A stretch of 64,000 nt of DNA from Streptomyces sp. 7-21 (GCF_016741785.1 NZ_JAERRL010000004.1:349902-413901), one strand, 5' to 3'; positions 48,489 to 58,932 are shown, numbered from the stretch's first letter. Numbers and translations are program-made. The notes: a model not told the origin generated them from the letters alone.

Positions 48489-51131
48489 GTGACCGAGAAC
48501 ACCCAGCAGCCCGTCAACGGACGCCACGACGCCCCCGCAGACCTGCCGAAGCAGTACGCGCCGGCCGAGGTAGAGGGAAAGCTGTACGAGCGCTGGGTAG
48601 AACGTGGTTACTTCGAGGCGGATGCGAAGAGCGAGAAAGAGCCCTACGCGATCGTCATCCCGCCTCCGAACGTCTACGGGAACCTCCACATCGGGCACGC
48701 CTTCGAGCACACGCTGATCGACGCCCTCACCCGCCGCAAGCGGATGCAGGGCTACGAGACGCTGTGGCAGCCCGGCATGGACCACGCGGGCATCGCCACG
48801 CAGAACGCGGTGGAACGGCAGCTCGCCAAGGAGGGCAAGTCCCGCCACGACCTCGGCCGCGAGGCGTTCGTCGAGCGCGTCTGGCGCTGGAAGGCGGAGT
48901 CCGGCGGCAAGATCCAGGGGCAGATGCGCCGCCTGGGCGACGGCGTCGCCTGGTCCCGCGACCGGTTCACGATGGACGAGGGCCTCTCCCGCGCCGTCCA
49001 GACCATCTTCAAGCGGCTCTACGACGACGGCCTGATCTACCGCGCCGAGCGCATCATCAACTGGTGCCCGCGCTGCCTGACCGCGATCTCCGACATCGAG
49101 GTGGAGTACGAGGAGACCGACGGCGAGCTGGTCTCCATCCGCTACGGCGACGGCGAGGACTCGATCGTCGTGGCGACCACCCGCGCCGAGACGATGCTCG
49201 GCGACACCGCCGTCGCCGTCCACCCGGACGACGAGCGGTACGCCCACCTCGTCGGCCGGCAGATCAAGCTGCCGCTGACCGACCGCTCCATCCCCGTCGT
49301 CGCCGACCCGCACGTGGACCCGGAGTTCGGCACCGGCGCCGTCAAGGTCACGCCGGCACACGACCCCAACGACTTCGAGATCGGCCGTCGGCACGACCTG
49401 CCGCAGCTGACGATCATGGACGAGAACGCCGTGATCACCGCCCACGGCCCGTTCCAGGGCCTGGACCGGCTGGAAGCGCGTTCCGCCGTCGTCGCCGCGC
49501 TCCGTGCCGAGGGCCGCGTCGTCGCCGAGAAGCGCCCGTACTCCCACTCCGTCGGTCACTGCTCGCGCTGCGGCACGACCATCGAGCCGCGGCTGTCCAT
49601 GCAGTGGTGGGTCAAGGTCGGCCCGCTGGCCAAGGCCGCCGGCGACGCCGTCCGCGACGGCCGGGTCACCATCCACCCCAAGGAAATGACCACCCGTTAC
49701 TTCGAGTGGGTGGACAACATGCACGACTGGTGCATCTCGCGCCAGCTGTGGTGGGGGCACCGGATCCCGGTCTGGTACGGGCCCAACGGCGAGACCGTCT
49801 GCGTCGGCCCGGACGAGGAGCCGCCGTCGGGCGAGGGCTGGCACCAGGAGACCGACGTCCTCGACACGTGGTTCTCGTCGGGCCTGTGGCCGTTCTCGAC
49901 GCTGGGCTGGCCGGACAAGACCGACAGCCTCGCGAAGTTCTACCCGAACTCCGTGCTGGTCACCGGCTACGACATCCTCTTCTTCTGGGTCGCCCGGATG
50001 ATGATGTTCGGTCTGTACGCCATGGACGGGGTGCAGCCGTTCCACACCATCGCCCTGCACGGCATGGTCCGCGACCAGTACGGCAAGAAGATGTCCCGGT
50101 CGTTCGGCAACGTCGTCGACCCGCTGGAGTGGATGGACGCCTACGGCGCCGACGCCGTCCGCTTCACCCTGGCGCGCGGCGCCAACCCCGGCGTGGACGT
50201 GCCGGTCGGCGAGGACTGGGTCCAGGCCTCGCGCAACTTCGCCAACAAGGTCTGGAACGCCACGCGGTTCGCGCTGCTCAACGGCGCCACGGTCGCCGGC
50301 CCGCTGCCGCCCGCCGAGGAGATGTCCGCCGCCGACCGGTGGATCCTCTCCCGCCTCAACGCGGTCATCGCCGAGGCCGACGCGTACTACGAGGACTACC
50401 AGTTCGCGAAGCTGAGCGACACGCTCTTCCACTTCGCCTGGGACGAGGTCTTCGACTGGTACGTCGAGCTGACCAAGAGCACCTTCGCCGGCGAGGCGCC
50501 CGGCGGCGAGCGGGCCGCCGAGGTCTCCCGCCGCGTGCTCGGCGAGGTCCTCGACGTCACGCTGCGGCTGCTCCACCCGCTGATGCCGTTCGTCACCGAG
50601 GCGCTGTGGACCACGCTGACCGGCGGCGAGTCCGTCGTCATCGCGGACTGGCCCCAGGACTCCGGCTTCCGTGACGCCGCCGCCGAGCGCGAACTCGCCG
50701 ACGTGCAGCGCCTGGTCACCGAGGTGCGCCGGTTCCGCGCCGACCAGGGGCTCCAGCCGGGTCAGCGCGTGCCCGCCCGCCTCGACCTGGCGGACACCCC
50801 GCTGGCCGCCCACGAGAAGGCCGTCCGCGCCCTGCTGCGGCTGACCGAGCCGGGCGAGGACTTCTCCGCCACGGCCACGCTGCCGGTGGCGGGCGTGAGC
50901 GTCGCGCTCGACCTCTCCGGGGCCATCGACGTCGAAGCGGAGCGCAAGCGGCTGTCCAAGGACCTCGCCGCGGCCGAGAAGGAGCTGGCCCAGACCACCG
51001 CGAAGCTCCAGAACGACGCGTTCCTCGCCAAGGCGCCCGAGCACGTGGTCGCCAAGATCCGCACCCGGCGCGAGACCGCCGAGGCGGACATCGCCCGCAT
51101 CACCGCGCAGCTCGAGCGCCTTCCGGGCTGA
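48489..51131 (+). CDS. valS: Valyl-tRNA synthetase
   Basis: An 880-residue class I synthetase that charges tRNA-Val. HIGH is at residues 67-70 ([11 protein letters not shown]) and the second signature appears as KMSRS starting at Lys534, an accepted variant of KMSKS. The CP1 editing domain includes [17 protein letters not shown], and the C-terminal coiled coil (residues about 815-880, [18 protein letters not shown]) is the ValS-specific tRNA-binding arm. GTG at 48489 heads an N-terminus rich in polar residues. folC follows after 55 bases. Confidence 0.97.
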   Translation: MTENTQQPVNGRHDAPADLPKQYAPAEVEGKLYERWVERGYFEADAKSEKEPYAIVIPPPNVYGNLHIGHAFEHTLIDALTRRKRMQGYETLWQPGMDHAGIATQNAVERQLAKEGKSRHDLGREAFVERVWRWKAESGGKIQGQMRRLGDGVAWSRDRFTMDEGLSRAVQTIFKRLYDDGLIYRAERIINWCPRCLTAISDIEVEYEETDGELVSIRYGDGEDSIVVATTRAETMLGDTAVAVHPDDERYAHLVGRQIKLPLTDRSIPVVADPHVDPEFGTGAVKVTPAHDPNDFEIGRRHDLPQLTIMDENAVITAHGPFQGLDRLEARSAVVAALRAEGRVVAEKRPYSHSVGHCSRCGTTIEPRLSMQWWVKVGPLAKAAGDAVRDGRVTIHPKEMTTRYFEWVDNMHDWCISRQLWWGHRIPVWYGPNGETVCVGPDEEPPSGEGWHQETDVLDTWFSSGLWPFSTLGWPDKTDSLAKFYPNSVLVTGYDILFFWVARMMMFGLYAMDGVQPFHTIALHGMVRDQYGKKMSRSFGNVVDPLEWMDAYGADAVRFTLARGANPGVDVPVGEDWVQASRNFANKVWNATRFALLNGATVAGPLPPAEEMSAADRWILSRLNAVIAEADAYYEDYQFAKLSDTLFHFAWDEVFDWYVELTKSTFAGEAPGGERAAEVSRRVLGEVLDVTLRLLHPLMPFVTEALWTTLTGGESVVIADWPQDSGFRDAAAERELADVQRLVTEVRRFRADQGLQPGQRVPARLDLADTPLAAHEKAVRALLRLTEPGEDFSATATLPVAGVSVALDLSGAIDVEAERKRLSKDLAAAEKELAQTTAKLQNDAFLAKAPEHVVAKIRTRRETAEADIARITAQLERLPG

Positions 51132-51186
51132 GCCGCCGCCCGGGGGTCGCCGGGGTCTTGGCCTGGGTTCTCCGTAGACTGGCCGT

Positions 51187-52713
51187 GTGACACAGCGCGA
51201 CCGTCCTACTCCCGGGGCCCCCGGCGGCCGGGGCGAGGACCCGTTCGAGGAGATCGTCAGCGTCGAGAGCGGGCGTGATCCCGACCTCGCGGCCATCGAG
51301 GCCGGCAGCCGGACGCTGCGTACCCAGACCGGTGCCCGCCGCCCGGACGACCTGCCGGGCCGGCCCGCCGATCCCGCGACCGACCAGGCGCTGCGGGAGG
51401 TGGAGGCCGAGCTGGCGCAGCGCTGGGGCGAGACCAAGCTCGACCCCTCGGTGGTCCGCATCGAGGCGCTGATGGACGTGCTCGGGGAGCCGCAGCGGGC
51501 CTATCCCGCGATCCACGTCACCGGCACCAACGGCAAGACGAGCACCGCGCGCATGATCGACGCGCTGCTCGCCGCCCTGGAGCTGCGCACCGGGCGCTAC
51601 AGCAGTCCGCACGTCCAGTCGATCACCGAGCGCATCAGCCTGGACGGCTCCCCGGTGCCGGCGGAGCGGTTCGTCGAGCTGTACCACGAGATCAAGCCAT
51701 ATCTCGAGCTGGTGGACGCGCAGCAGGAGTACCGGCTGTCGTTCTTCGAGGTGCTCACGGGCATGGCGTACGCGGCCTTCGCGGACGCGCCCGTGGACGC
51801 CGCCGTGGTCGAGGTCGGCATGGGCGGCACCTGGGACGCGACCAACGTCATCGACGGCCGCGTCGCCGTCATCACGCCCATCGCCCTGGACCACACCAGC
51901 CGGCTGGGCACGACGCCCGAGCAGATCGCGGGGGAGAAGTCGGGCATCATCAAGCCCGGCGCCACGGTCATCCTCGCGCAGCAGCAGGTGGAGGCTGCCG
52001 CCGTGGTGCTGCGGCGGGCGGCCGAGGTGGACGCCACCGTCGCGCGCGAGGGCCTGGAGTTCGGCGTGCTCTCCCGCGAGATCGCCGTCGGCGGCCAGCT
52101 GCTGACGCTGCGGGGCCTGGGCGGCGAGTACCCCGACGTCTTCCTGCCGCTGCACGGCGAGCACATGGCGCACAACGCGGCCGTCGCGCTCGCCGCCGTC
52201 GAGGCGTTCCTCGGCGTGGGCCAGGACGGGCGCGCGCTGGACGCCGACGTGGTGCGGGAGGCGTTCGGCTCGGTCACCTCGCCCGCCCGCCTGGAGGTGG
52301 TGCGCACCAGCCCGACCGTGATCCTGGACGCGGCGCACAACCCGGCCGGGGCCCGCGCCGCCGCGTCGGCCGTCTCCGAGGCGTTCGGTTTCAGCCGTCT
52401 GATCGGCGTGGTCGGCACCAGCGCGGACAAGGACGCCACCGGGCTGCTGGAGGCGTTCGAACCGCTGTTCACGGAGGTCGTGGTCACCCGGAACGCCAGC
52501 CACCGCGCCATGGACCCGGACGCCCTGGCGGCCCTCGCGGTCGGGGTCTTCGGTGAGGAGCGGGTGCGGGTCGAGCCGCGTCTGGACGACGCGCTGGACG
52601 CGGCCGTCTCGCTGGCCGAAGAGGAGCACGAGTACGCGGGCGCCGGCGTCCTCGTCACCGGCTCGGTCATCACCGCCGGCGAGGCCCGGCTGCTGCTGAG
52701 AGGAGGCCGCTGA
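51187..52713 (+). CDS. folC: Folylpolyglutamate synthase / dihydrofolate synthase
   Basis: A 508-residue Mur-ligase-family enzyme that adds glutamate to folates. The P-loop is VTGTNGKTSTAR at about residue 112, followed by FFEVLTGMAYAAF, VEVGMGGTWDATNVI and LDHTSRLGTT, all FolC-typical; DAAHNPAGARAAA is the C-terminal domain motif. It carries a ~75-residue polar N-terminal extension (acidic, then Arg-rich) that the E. coli enzyme lacks. GTG at 51187. Its stop overlaps the start of the DUF4233 gene, so the two are coupled. Confidence 0.96.
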   Translation: MTQRDRPTPGAPGGRGEDPFEEIVSVESGRDPDLAAIEAGSRTLRTQTGARRPDDLPGRPADPATDQALREVEAELAQRWGETKLDPSVVRIEALMDVLGEPQRAYPAIHVTGTNGKTSTARMIDALLAALELRTGRYSSPHVQSITERISLDGSPVPAERFVELYHEIKPYLELVDAQQEYRLSFFEVLTGMAYAAFADAPVDAAVVEVGMGGTWDATNVIDGRVAVITPIALDHTSRLGTTPEQIAGEKSGIIKPGATVILAQQQVEAAAVVLRRAAEVDATVAREGLEFGVLSREIAVGGQLLTLRGLGGEYPDVFLPLHGEHMAHNAAVALAAVEAFLGVGQDGRALDADVVREAFGSVTSPARLEVVRTSPTVILDAAHNPAGARAAASAVSEAFGFSRLIGVVGTSADKDATGLLEAFEPLFTEVVVTRNASHRAMDPDALAALAVGVFGEERVRVEPRLDDALDAAVSLAEEEHEYAGAGVLVTGSVITAGEARLLLRGGR

Positions 52714-53048
52714 TGCGCACGCTCTGCGCGAGCACGCTGGCGACCGAGTTCATCGTCATCGGCCTGGCCGCCCTGGTCGTCACACGCCTGACCGACGTCT
52801 CCTCCGGCACCGTCTGGGCCGTCAGCGGCACCGCCATGGCGCTGTGCCTGCTGCTGTGCGGCCTGATCGGCAGGCCGGGCGGCGTGCAGCTGGGGTGGGT
52901 GCTCCAGATCGGGCTGATCGCCAGCGGCCTGGTGCTGCCGGCGATGTTCGTGCTCGGCGCTGGCTTCGCCGCTCTGTGGGGTGCTTCGGTGCATTTCGGC
53001 CGGAAGGTGGACGCAATCAAGGCGGCCCGGGCGGCGCAGACGGCGTAA
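52713..53048 (+). CDS. DUF4233 membrane protein
   Basis: A 111-residue protein with three or four hydrophobic helices (LATEFIVIGLAALVVTRL, GTAMALCLLLCGLIG, VLQIGLIASGLVLPAMFVLG) and a short basic C-terminus. DUF4233 proteins are actinobacterial and almost always sit right after folC, as here with a TGATG overlap; the function is unknown. Two cysteines lie in the second helix. ndk follows after 108 bases. Confidence 0.88.
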   Translation: MRTLCASTLATEFIVIGLAALVVTRLTDVSSGTVWAVSGTAMALCLLLCGLIGRPGGVQLGWVLQIGLIASGLVLPAMFVLGAGFAALWGASVHFGRKVDAIKAARAAQTA

Positions 53049-53156
53049 CGTCGGCCTGGGGCCGAACGCGTGAGCCGCCCCCGGTAGGGTGCGGCTTTAT
53101 CCGGAACCCGGAGCTTCGGCGTTCGTCTTGACCCCCGACCCCAGGAGCCGCCTGTC

Positions 53157-53570
53157 ATGACCCAGCGCACCCTTGTTCTGCTGAAGCCCGACGCCGTCAG
53201 CAGGGGCCTGATCGGTGAGATCACCAGCCGCATCGAGCGGAAGGCCGGGTGGCGTATCACCGCGCTCGAACTGCGCACGCTGGACCGCGACACCCTCAAG
53301 GCGCACTACGCGGAGCACGAGGGCAAGCCGTTCTACGAGCCCCTGCTCGAGTTCATGAGTTCGGGGCCGAGCGTCGTCATGGCCGTCGAGGGCGAGCGTG
53401 TCATCGAGGGCATGCGCGTTCTGGCCGGAACGACGGACCCGGTCACCGCCGCCCCCGGTTCGATCCGCGGTGACTTCGGCACCGTCGTGCGGGAGAACCT
53501 GATCCACGCCTCCGATTCCGAGGAATCGGCCGCCCGCGAGCTCGACATCTTCTTCCCCGGCCGTTACTGA
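53157..53570 (+). CDS. ndk: Nucleoside diphosphate kinase
   Basis: A 137-residue NDK that transfers the gamma phosphate between nucleoside tri- and diphosphates. The active-site His117 lies in ENLIHASDS; TLVLLKPDAVSRGLIGEI is the N-terminal signature and MAVEGERVIEGMR the middle one. ATG at 53157 has AGGAG 10 bases upstream. The gap to mreB (323 bp) holds the mreB promoter region. Confidence 0.98.
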   Translation: MTQRTLVLLKPDAVSRGLIGEITSRIERKAGWRITALELRTLDRDTLKAHYAEHEGKPFYEPLLEFMSSGPSVVMAVEGERVIEGMRVLAGTTDPVTAAPGSIRGDFGTVVRENLIHASDSEESAARELDIFFPGRY

Positions 53571-53648
53571 AATGCCGTCAGCGCCCCTCGTCCGGGTGAG
53601 GCGCGTCAAGCGCCCTGTGATCCGTACCGGTATGTACAGTCGGACGGA

Positions 53649-53674
53649 GGAACTCATCACCCGAACGCGACGTC
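53649..53674 (+). promoter_or_regulatory. SigE-type promoter upstream of mreB
   Basis: GGAACT at 53649 and CGTC at 53671 fit the consensus of the Streptomyces cell-envelope stress sigma factor SigE (GAAC, 16-17 bases, CGTC). The implied leader before mreB is about 210 bases. The rest of the 53571-53893 gap shows no gene apart from the short ORF at 53884. SigE control is inferred. Confidence 0.6.
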
Positions 53675-53883
53675 CCCACGATGGAGGGCGGGACAGGTTC
53701 CGCGGACAATGGCGAAACCGGCGCTCCGGCGCGCCGTGTCCGTCTGGCCGCGGATACGATGGCTGTGCCGCCCCCGCCCTCGTCACGGGGCAGCCCTCAG
53801 TCCTGCTGGCTGGGAGCGGGAGGCGCCTTAGGTTTCATCGCACGCCCTGCCGACCTCTCCGCACATATCGCTCTGGAAGGCCC

Positions 53884-53925
53884 ATGTATCTCTATGGCGA
53901 ACAGTATGTCGTTCATCGGCCGTGA
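53884..53925 (+). CDS. Possible 13-codon upstream ORF overlapping the mreB start
   Basis: ATG at 53884 opens [13 protein letters not shown] and stops at 53925, 32 bases inside mreB in another frame. GGAAGG lies directly before it (53875), and this ribosome site is too far from the mreB ATG for ideal use. It may couple ribosome loading to mreB, or it may be chance. Confidence 0.3.
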   Translation: MYLYGEQYVVHRP

Positions 53926-54928
53926 CATGGCAGTCGACCTCGGGACGGCCAATACGCTGGTGTACGTCAGGGGTCGTGGGATCGTCCTCAACGAGCCGTC
54001 CGTCGTCGCTATCAACACCAACACCGGCGGCATTCTCGCGGTCGGCGCGGAAGCGAAGAAGATGATCGGCCGCACCCCGGGCAACATCGTCGCTGTGCGC
54101 CCTCTCAAGGACGGCGTCATCGCCGACTTCGAGATCACCGAGCGGATGCTCCGCTACTTCATCCTTAAGATCCACAAGCGCCGTTATCTGGCGAGACCGC
54201 GGGTGGTCATCTGCGTGCCCTCGGGGATCACCGGGGTGGAGCGCCGGGCCGTCATCGAGGCCTCCACGCAGGCGGGCGCGCGCCAGGTGCACATCATCGA
54301 GGAGCCGATGGCCGCCGCGATCGGCTCGGGCCTGCCCGTGCACGAGGCCACGGGCAACATGGTGGTGGACATCGGCGGCGGCACCACGGAGGTCGCGGTC
54401 ATCTCCCTGGGCGGCATCGTCACCGCGCAGTCGATCCGCGTCGCCGGCGATGAGCTGGACAACGCCATCATCCAGCACATCAAGAAGGAGTACAGCCTCC
54501 TGCTCGGTGAGCGCACCGCGGAGCACATCAAGATCACGATCGGTTCGGCCTTCGAGAGCACCGAGGTGGACGAGAACACCGAGATCCGCGGCCGGGACCT
54601 CGTCAGCGGCCTGCCGAAGACGGTCGTCATCTCCGCGGCCGAGGTGCGCAAGGCGATGGAGGAGCCGGTCAACGCCATCGTCGACGCTGTGAAGACCACA
54701 CTGGACAAGTGCCCGCCCGAGCTGTCCGGCGACGTGATGGACCGCGGCATCGTGCTGACCGGCGGCGGCGCGCTGCTGCGCGGTCTCGACGAGCGGCTGC
54801 GCCGCGAGACCGGGATGCCGATCCACATCGCGGAGAACCCGCTGGACTCCGTGGCCCTGGGCTCCGGCAAGTGCGTGGAGGAGTTCGAGGCGCTCCAGCA
54901 GGTCCTGGACGCGCAGCCCAGCAGGTAG
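53894..54928 (+). CDS. mreB: Rod shape-determining protein MreB
   Basis: A 344-residue bacterial actin. Phosphate-1 motif [13 protein letters not shown], connector [13 protein letters not shown], phosphate-2 [18 protein letters not shown] and adenosine motif [13 protein letters not shown] are all present. In Streptomyces MreB supports spore-wall assembly rather than rod growth. The ATG at 53894 ([12 protein letters not shown]) is chosen, with ATG 53906 as the alternative. The frame is open upstream to 53681 but that part has poor codon bias. A hairpin separates it from mreC. Confidence 0.96.
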   Translation: MANSMSFIGRDMAVDLGTANTLVYVRGRGIVLNEPSVVAINTNTGGILAVGAEAKKMIGRTPGNIVAVRPLKDGVIADFEITERMLRYFILKIHKRRYLARPRVVICVPSGITGVERRAVIEASTQAGARQVHIIEEPMAAAIGSGLPVHEATGNMVVDIGGGTTEVAVISLGGIVTAQSIRVAGDELDNAIIQHIKKEYSLLLGERTAEHIKITIGSAFESTEVDENTEIRGRDLVSGLPKTVVISAAEVRKAMEEPVNAIVDAVKTTLDKCPPELSGDVMDRGIVLTGGGALLRGLDERLRRETGMPIHIAENPLDSVALGSGKCVEEFEALQQVLDAQPSR

Positions 54929-54954
54929 CCCCGGCAGACCAGGGGCGTACCCGG

Positions 54955-54995
54955 CGGTCCACCGCGAGGCGGACACTCAGCCGCGCGGTGGACCG
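54955..54995 (+). terminator. Hairpin between mreB and mreC
   Basis: CGGTCCACCGCG and CGCGGTGGACCG are perfect 12-bp arms with a 17-base loop, in the 117-bp gap. No T-run follows, so it could act as a leaky terminator or a 3' end stabiliser, giving more MreB than MreC. Confidence 0.65.
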
Positions 54996-55045
54996 TTGAC
55001 CAACTGACCGCACCACGCACCGATCCAGAAAGGCACGGCCGCTGA

Positions 55046-56053
55046 GTGAGGGACACACGAGAGAGCCGGCTGCTTCTCGTTCTGCTGATCTGCGTCGCCT
55101 TCGCGCTCATCACCGTGGACATGCGCAGCGGCGAGGACTCCCCGCTCGACGGGCCCCGCGAGGTCGCGGCGTCGGTCTTCGGCCCCGTGCAGGAGAGCGT
55201 GGCCTCCGTCGTTGACCCGGTGGCCAACGCCATAGAGGCGGTGCGTGAGTCGGGCGACCGGCACGACCGGATCACGCAGCTGGAGCGGGAGAACGCCGAG
55301 CTGCGGCAGCAGCTCGGCAGCGAGGCCCACCGGGACGCCCGCGCCGAGCAGGTCGAGGAGCTGCTGGGCACCGCCGGCGCCGGGCAGTACACGATCGTCG
55401 GCGCGCAGGTCATCGCGATCGGCGCCACCCAGGGCTTCTCCTGGACGGCGACGATCGACGTCGGCAGCGATGACGGCATCGAGCGCGACATGACCGTGCT
55501 CAACGGTGACGGGCTCGTCGGCCGCGTCACCACCGTGGGGCCCAGCACCTCCACGGTGCTGCTGGCCAGCGACCCCAGCTTCACCGTCGGCACCCGCCTG
55601 GAGGGTTCGGAGGAGATCGGCTTCGCCACCGGCCGCGGCGACAACGCGCTCGACGTGCAGCTGCTCAACCACCAGGCGCAGGTGCGCCAGGGCGACCGCA
55701 TGGTCACCTTCGGGTCGCAGGACAACCGGCCGTTCGTGCCCGGCGTGCCGGTGGGCGAGGTCGTCAGCGTCGACCGCGACGCCGGCGACCTGACGCGGAC
55801 GGTCCGGGTCAGGCCGTACGTGTCGTTCACGCAGCTGGACATCGTCGGCGTCGTGGTGCAGCCGCCCCGGGACAACCCGCGGGACGCCGTGCTGCCGCCG
55901 CGTCCCGAGGACCGCGAGGACAACGACCAGGAGCGCGGTGGCGGCGGCCAGGACGACCAGGACGGCCGGGACGACCCGGACGGCCAGGACGGCCAGGCCA
56001 GTGAGGACGGCCAGCGTGACGCCACCGACGACCAAGCCAGCACCAGGAGCTGA
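55046..56053 (+). CDS. mreC: Rod shape-determining protein MreC
   Basis: A 335-residue membrane-anchored protein. One helix (LLLVLLICVAFALITV) is followed by a coiled coil (residues about 70-95, ITQLERENAELRQQLG) and the twin beta-barrel domain with VLNGDGLVGRVTTVGPSTSTVLLAS in outline and GSQDNRPFVPGVPVGEV. It scaffolds the wall-elongation complex in the periplasmic space with MreD, PBP2 and RodA. The last ~50 residues are Asp/Gln/Gly-rich and disordered. GTG at 55046. mreD follows after 3 bases. Confidence 0.94.
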   Translation: MRDTRESRLLLVLLICVAFALITVDMRSGEDSPLDGPREVAASVFGPVQESVASVVDPVANAIEAVRESGDRHDRITQLERENAELRQQLGSEAHRDARAEQVEELLGTAGAGQYTIVGAQVIAIGATQGFSWTATIDVGSDDGIERDMTVLNGDGLVGRVTTVGPSTSTVLLASDPSFTVGTRLEGSEEIGFATGRGDNALDVQLLNHQAQVRQGDRMVTFGSQDNRPFVPGVPVGEVVSVDRDAGDLTRTVRVRPYVSFTQLDIVGVVVQPPRDNPRDAVLPPRPEDREDNDQERGGGGQDDQDGRDDPDGQDGQASEDGQRDATDDQASTRS

Positions 56054-56056
56054 CCG

Positions 56057-56764
56057 ATGCGCCTGACCCGCACCGTGCTCACGGCCCTGCTCGTGGCCGT
56101 GGCGCTCGTCCTCCAGGTCACCGTGCTCGCGCGGCTGCACCTCCCCGGTGCCGTGCCCGACGTGCTGCTGCTGACCGTGCTGGCGCTCTCGCTCGTCTAC
56201 GGCCACGTCGGCGGCGCACTGACCGGCTTCTTCGCCGGGCTGCTCGCGGACGTCGCGCCCCCCGCCGACCACGCCGTCGGCCGCTACGCGCTGGTGCTGT
56301 GCGTCATCGGCTACGCCGCCGGGCTCACCAAGCCCGAGACGGGCCAGCACCGTTCGGCCACCGTCCCGATGCTCGTCGTCGCGGGCGGGGCGCTCAGCTC
56401 CACCCTGCTGTACGCGGGGGTCGGCGCCCTCGTCGGCGACACCGTCGCGCGCGACGTCGGCCTGACCCAGCTGCTGGTCACCGCGACCATCTACGACCTG
56501 CTGCTGGCGCCGTTCACGGTGCCGCTGCTGATGAGCCTGGCGCGGCGCCTGGAGAGCGACCCGCTGGCCGGCGAGAACACCTCGGGCACCGCCGCGGGCG
56601 GCGACAGCAGCGCGGGCTGGCTCCCCAGGGCCGGCACCGGCCTGCGCACCCGCGCCCCCCGGCGCAGCCGCTACGGGCGCGCCGCGGGCGGCCCGCGCTC
56701 CACACTGCTGAGCCGCTCCGCCCGCAGCCGGGCGGGCCGTATCAAGGGAATCAAGAGGCTGTGA
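56057..56764 (+). CDS. mreD: Rod shape-determining protein MreD
   Basis: A 235-residue integral membrane protein with about five helices in residues 1-165 (LTALLVAVALVLQVTVLA ... YDLLLAPFTVPLLMSLA). The segment YGHVGGALTGFFAGLLADV is the MreD pattern. A basic, Gly/Arg-rich cytoplasmic tail of ~70 residues extends it beyond the usual ~165-180. It partners MreC. The next gene begins after 25 bases. Confidence 0.92.
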   Translation: MRLTRTVLTALLVAVALVLQVTVLARLHLPGAVPDVLLLTVLALSLVYGHVGGALTGFFAGLLADVAPPADHAVGRYALVLCVIGYAAGLTKPETGQHRSATVPMLVVAGGALSSTLLYAGVGALVGDTVARDVGLTQLLVTATIYDLLLAPFTVPLLMSLARRLESDPLAGENTSGTAAGGDSSAGWLPRAGTGLRTRAPRRSRYGRAAGGPRSTLLSRSARSRAGRIKGIKRL

Positions 56765-56789
56765 CCGACCGGGATCCCAGGAGGTGCGC

Positions 56790-58925
56790 ATGAGCAATAT
56801 CCCGGAGACCGGGCGCACGTCACGCGTCACGATCCGCCTGGTCGTCATCCAGATACTGGTCTTCTCCCTGCTGCTCACCCTCGGGGGGCGGCTGTGGTAC
56901 CTCCAGATCCGGCAGGGGGACGAGTTCGCGGAGGCGGCCGCGGGCAACCACGTCCAGCGCGTCGTCCAGCCCGCCGTGCGCGGCGCCATCCTGGACGCGC
57001 GCGGCGTGCCGCTGGCGGACAACGAGACCCGCCTCGTCGTCTCGGCCGACCGCACCGAGCTGCTGCGCCAGCCGGACGACGGCGAGCAGGTCCTGACCGA
57101 CCTGGCCGAGCTGCTCGGCATGGAGGTCGAGGACGTGATGAACACGGTGCGGCTGTGCGACTCCGAGACGCCGCCGCCGTGCTGGAACGGTTCGCCCTAC
57201 CAGCCGATCCCCATCACGGACGAGGCCACCACGCAGCAGGCGCTCCAGATCCGGGAGCGCGCCGAGGACTTCCCCGGCATCACCGCTGAGCCGACGGCCG
57301 TGCGCCGCTACCCCTCGCCGTACGGCGCGAACGCCGCCCAGGTGCTCGGGTACCTCGGCCCGGTCACCGACGAGGAGGTCGCCGCCTCCGAGGAGACCGA
57401 CTCGCCGCTGCTGCGTTCCGACCAGATCGGCCGCTCCGGGCTGGAGCGCAGCTACGACGAGTACCTGCGCGGCTCCTCGGGCGTCACCGAGTACGCGGTG
57501 GACAAGTTCGGCCGCGTCCTCGACGAGTCGCTCAGCGAGGAGGCGCGGGCCGGGTCGACCGTCATCACCAGCATCGACGCCCGCGTGCAGGCGGTCGTCG
57601 AGCAGGAGCTGGAGAACGCCATCGAGCGCGCGCGCCAGGAGCACGACAGCATCACCGGGCGGAACTACGAGGCCGACTCCGGTGCCGCTGTCGTCATCGA
57701 GAACGACACCGGCCGCGTCATCGGGATGGCCTCCTACCCCGCCTACGACCCGAACGTCTGGGTCGGCGGCATCTCCAGCAGCGAGTACGCGCGGCTGACC
57801 GACGAGGACGCCAACGATCCCCTGCTCAACCGCGCCATCCAGGGGCAGGGCCCGCCCGGCTCGACGTTCAAGGTGGTCAGCGCGACCGCCGCGGTCAACG
57901 CCGGGTACGACTGGGACGGCAACTACAACTGCTCGTCGTCCTACAGCATCGGCGAGCAGACCTTCGACAACTTCGAGTCCCAGGCGTACGGCCCGATCGA
58001 CCTGGGCCGGGCCCTGGAGGTCTCCTGCAACACCGTCTTCTACCGCATCGCCCACCAGGAGTGGCAGCGCGACGGCGGCATGAACCCCGGGGACAACCCC
58101 GACGACTGGCTCTTCAACACGGCGCACGACTTCGGCCTCGGCGAGCCCACCGGCATCGACCTGCCCGACGAGGCCAGCGGCCGGATCCCCGACCGGCAGT
58201 GGAAGCAGGAGTACTGGGAGGCCAACGAGGACGCCTGGTGCGAGCTGGCCGAGTCCGACCGCGACGACTTCGAGGCCCAGCTCGCCCGGGAGAACTGCAC
58301 CGAGGGCATGCGGGTGCGCGCCGGTGACATGCTCAACTTCTCCATCGGCCAGGGCGACGTGCTGGTGACCCCGATCCAGATGGCCTCCATCTACGCCGCG
58401 ATCGCCAACGGCGGCACCCTCTACCAGCCGACCGTCGGCAAGGCCATCGTCAGCCCCGACGGCCAGCACGTGGAGGAGATCGAGCCCCAGGTCAACGGCC
58501 GGATCCCGGCCGACGACGGCACGCTCGCGAACCTCCAGGCCGCGACCGAGAGCGTGATCACCACCGGCAGCGCCTCCTGGCGGTTCGCCGGCTGGCCGCA
58601 GGACGAGATCCCGCTGCACGCCAAGACCGGCACCGCCGAGGGCTACGGGGACCAGCAGACCGACTCCTGGCTCGCGACCTTCTCCGAGGACTACACGGTC
58701 GTGATGACCATCTCCCAGGCGGGCACCGGCTCCGGCGCCTCGGGCCCCGCCGTCCGCAACATCTACGAGGCCCTGTACGGCGTCGGCGAGGACGGCTCGA
58801 TCAACGAGGACGCCGCGCTGCTGCCGCAGCCGCAGCGCGATCTCCCCGAGATCGACGACAGCGGCACCATCATTCCCCAGCGCGACGAGGACTTCGACCC
58901 CGCCGCCACCGCAGCGATCCAGTGA
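56790..58925 (+). CDS. mrdA: Penicillin-binding protein 2 (class B transpeptidase)
   Basis: A 711-residue class B PBP that cross-links peptidoglycan with RodA. One N-terminal helix (LVVIQILVFSLLLTLGG) anchors it. The dimerisation domain has VRGAILDARGVPLADN. The transpeptidase has Ser358 in GPPGSTFKVV, SCN in ALEVSCNTVFY, and Lys612 in KTGTAEGYG. ATG at 56790 is chosen because AGGAGG (56779) lies 5 bases before it; the GTG at 56784 sits on that site. Cysteines near residues 127 and 133 could form a disulphide. rodA starts 7 bases after its stop. Confidence 0.96.
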   Translation: MSNIPETGRTSRVTIRLVVIQILVFSLLLTLGGRLWYLQIRQGDEFAEAAAGNHVQRVVQPAVRGAILDARGVPLADNETRLVVSADRTELLRQPDDGEQVLTDLAELLGMEVEDVMNTVRLCDSETPPPCWNGSPYQPIPITDEATTQQALQIRERAEDFPGITAEPTAVRRYPSPYGANAAQVLGYLGPVTDEEVAASEETDSPLLRSDQIGRSGLERSYDEYLRGSSGVTEYAVDKFGRVLDESLSEEARAGSTVITSIDARVQAVVEQELENAIERARQEHDSITGRNYEADSGAAVVIENDTGRVIGMASYPAYDPNVWVGGISSSEYARLTDEDANDPLLNRAIQGQGPPGSTFKVVSATAAVNAGYDWDGNYNCSSSYSIGEQTFDNFESQAYGPIDLGRALEVSCNTVFYRIAHQEWQRDGGMNPGDNPDDWLFNTAHDFGLGEPTGIDLPDEASGRIPDRQWKQEYWEANEDAWCELAESDRDDFEAQLARENCTEGMRVRAGDMLNFSIGQGDVLVTPIQMASIYAAIANGGTLYQPTVGKAIVSPDGQHVEEIEPQVNGRIPADDGTLANLQAATESVITTGSASWRFAGWPQDEIPLHAKTGTAEGYGDQQTDSWLATFSEDYTVVMTISQAGTGSGASGPAVRNIYEALYGVGEDGSINEDAALLPQPQRDLPEIDDSGTIIPQRDEDFDPAATAAIQ

Positions 58926-58932
58926 TCACACC

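Noticed and set aside
53681..53893. 71-residue N-terminal extension of MreB
   Set aside because: The frame is open but poorly biased, MreB homologues start near MSFIGRDM, and the region holds a promoter.
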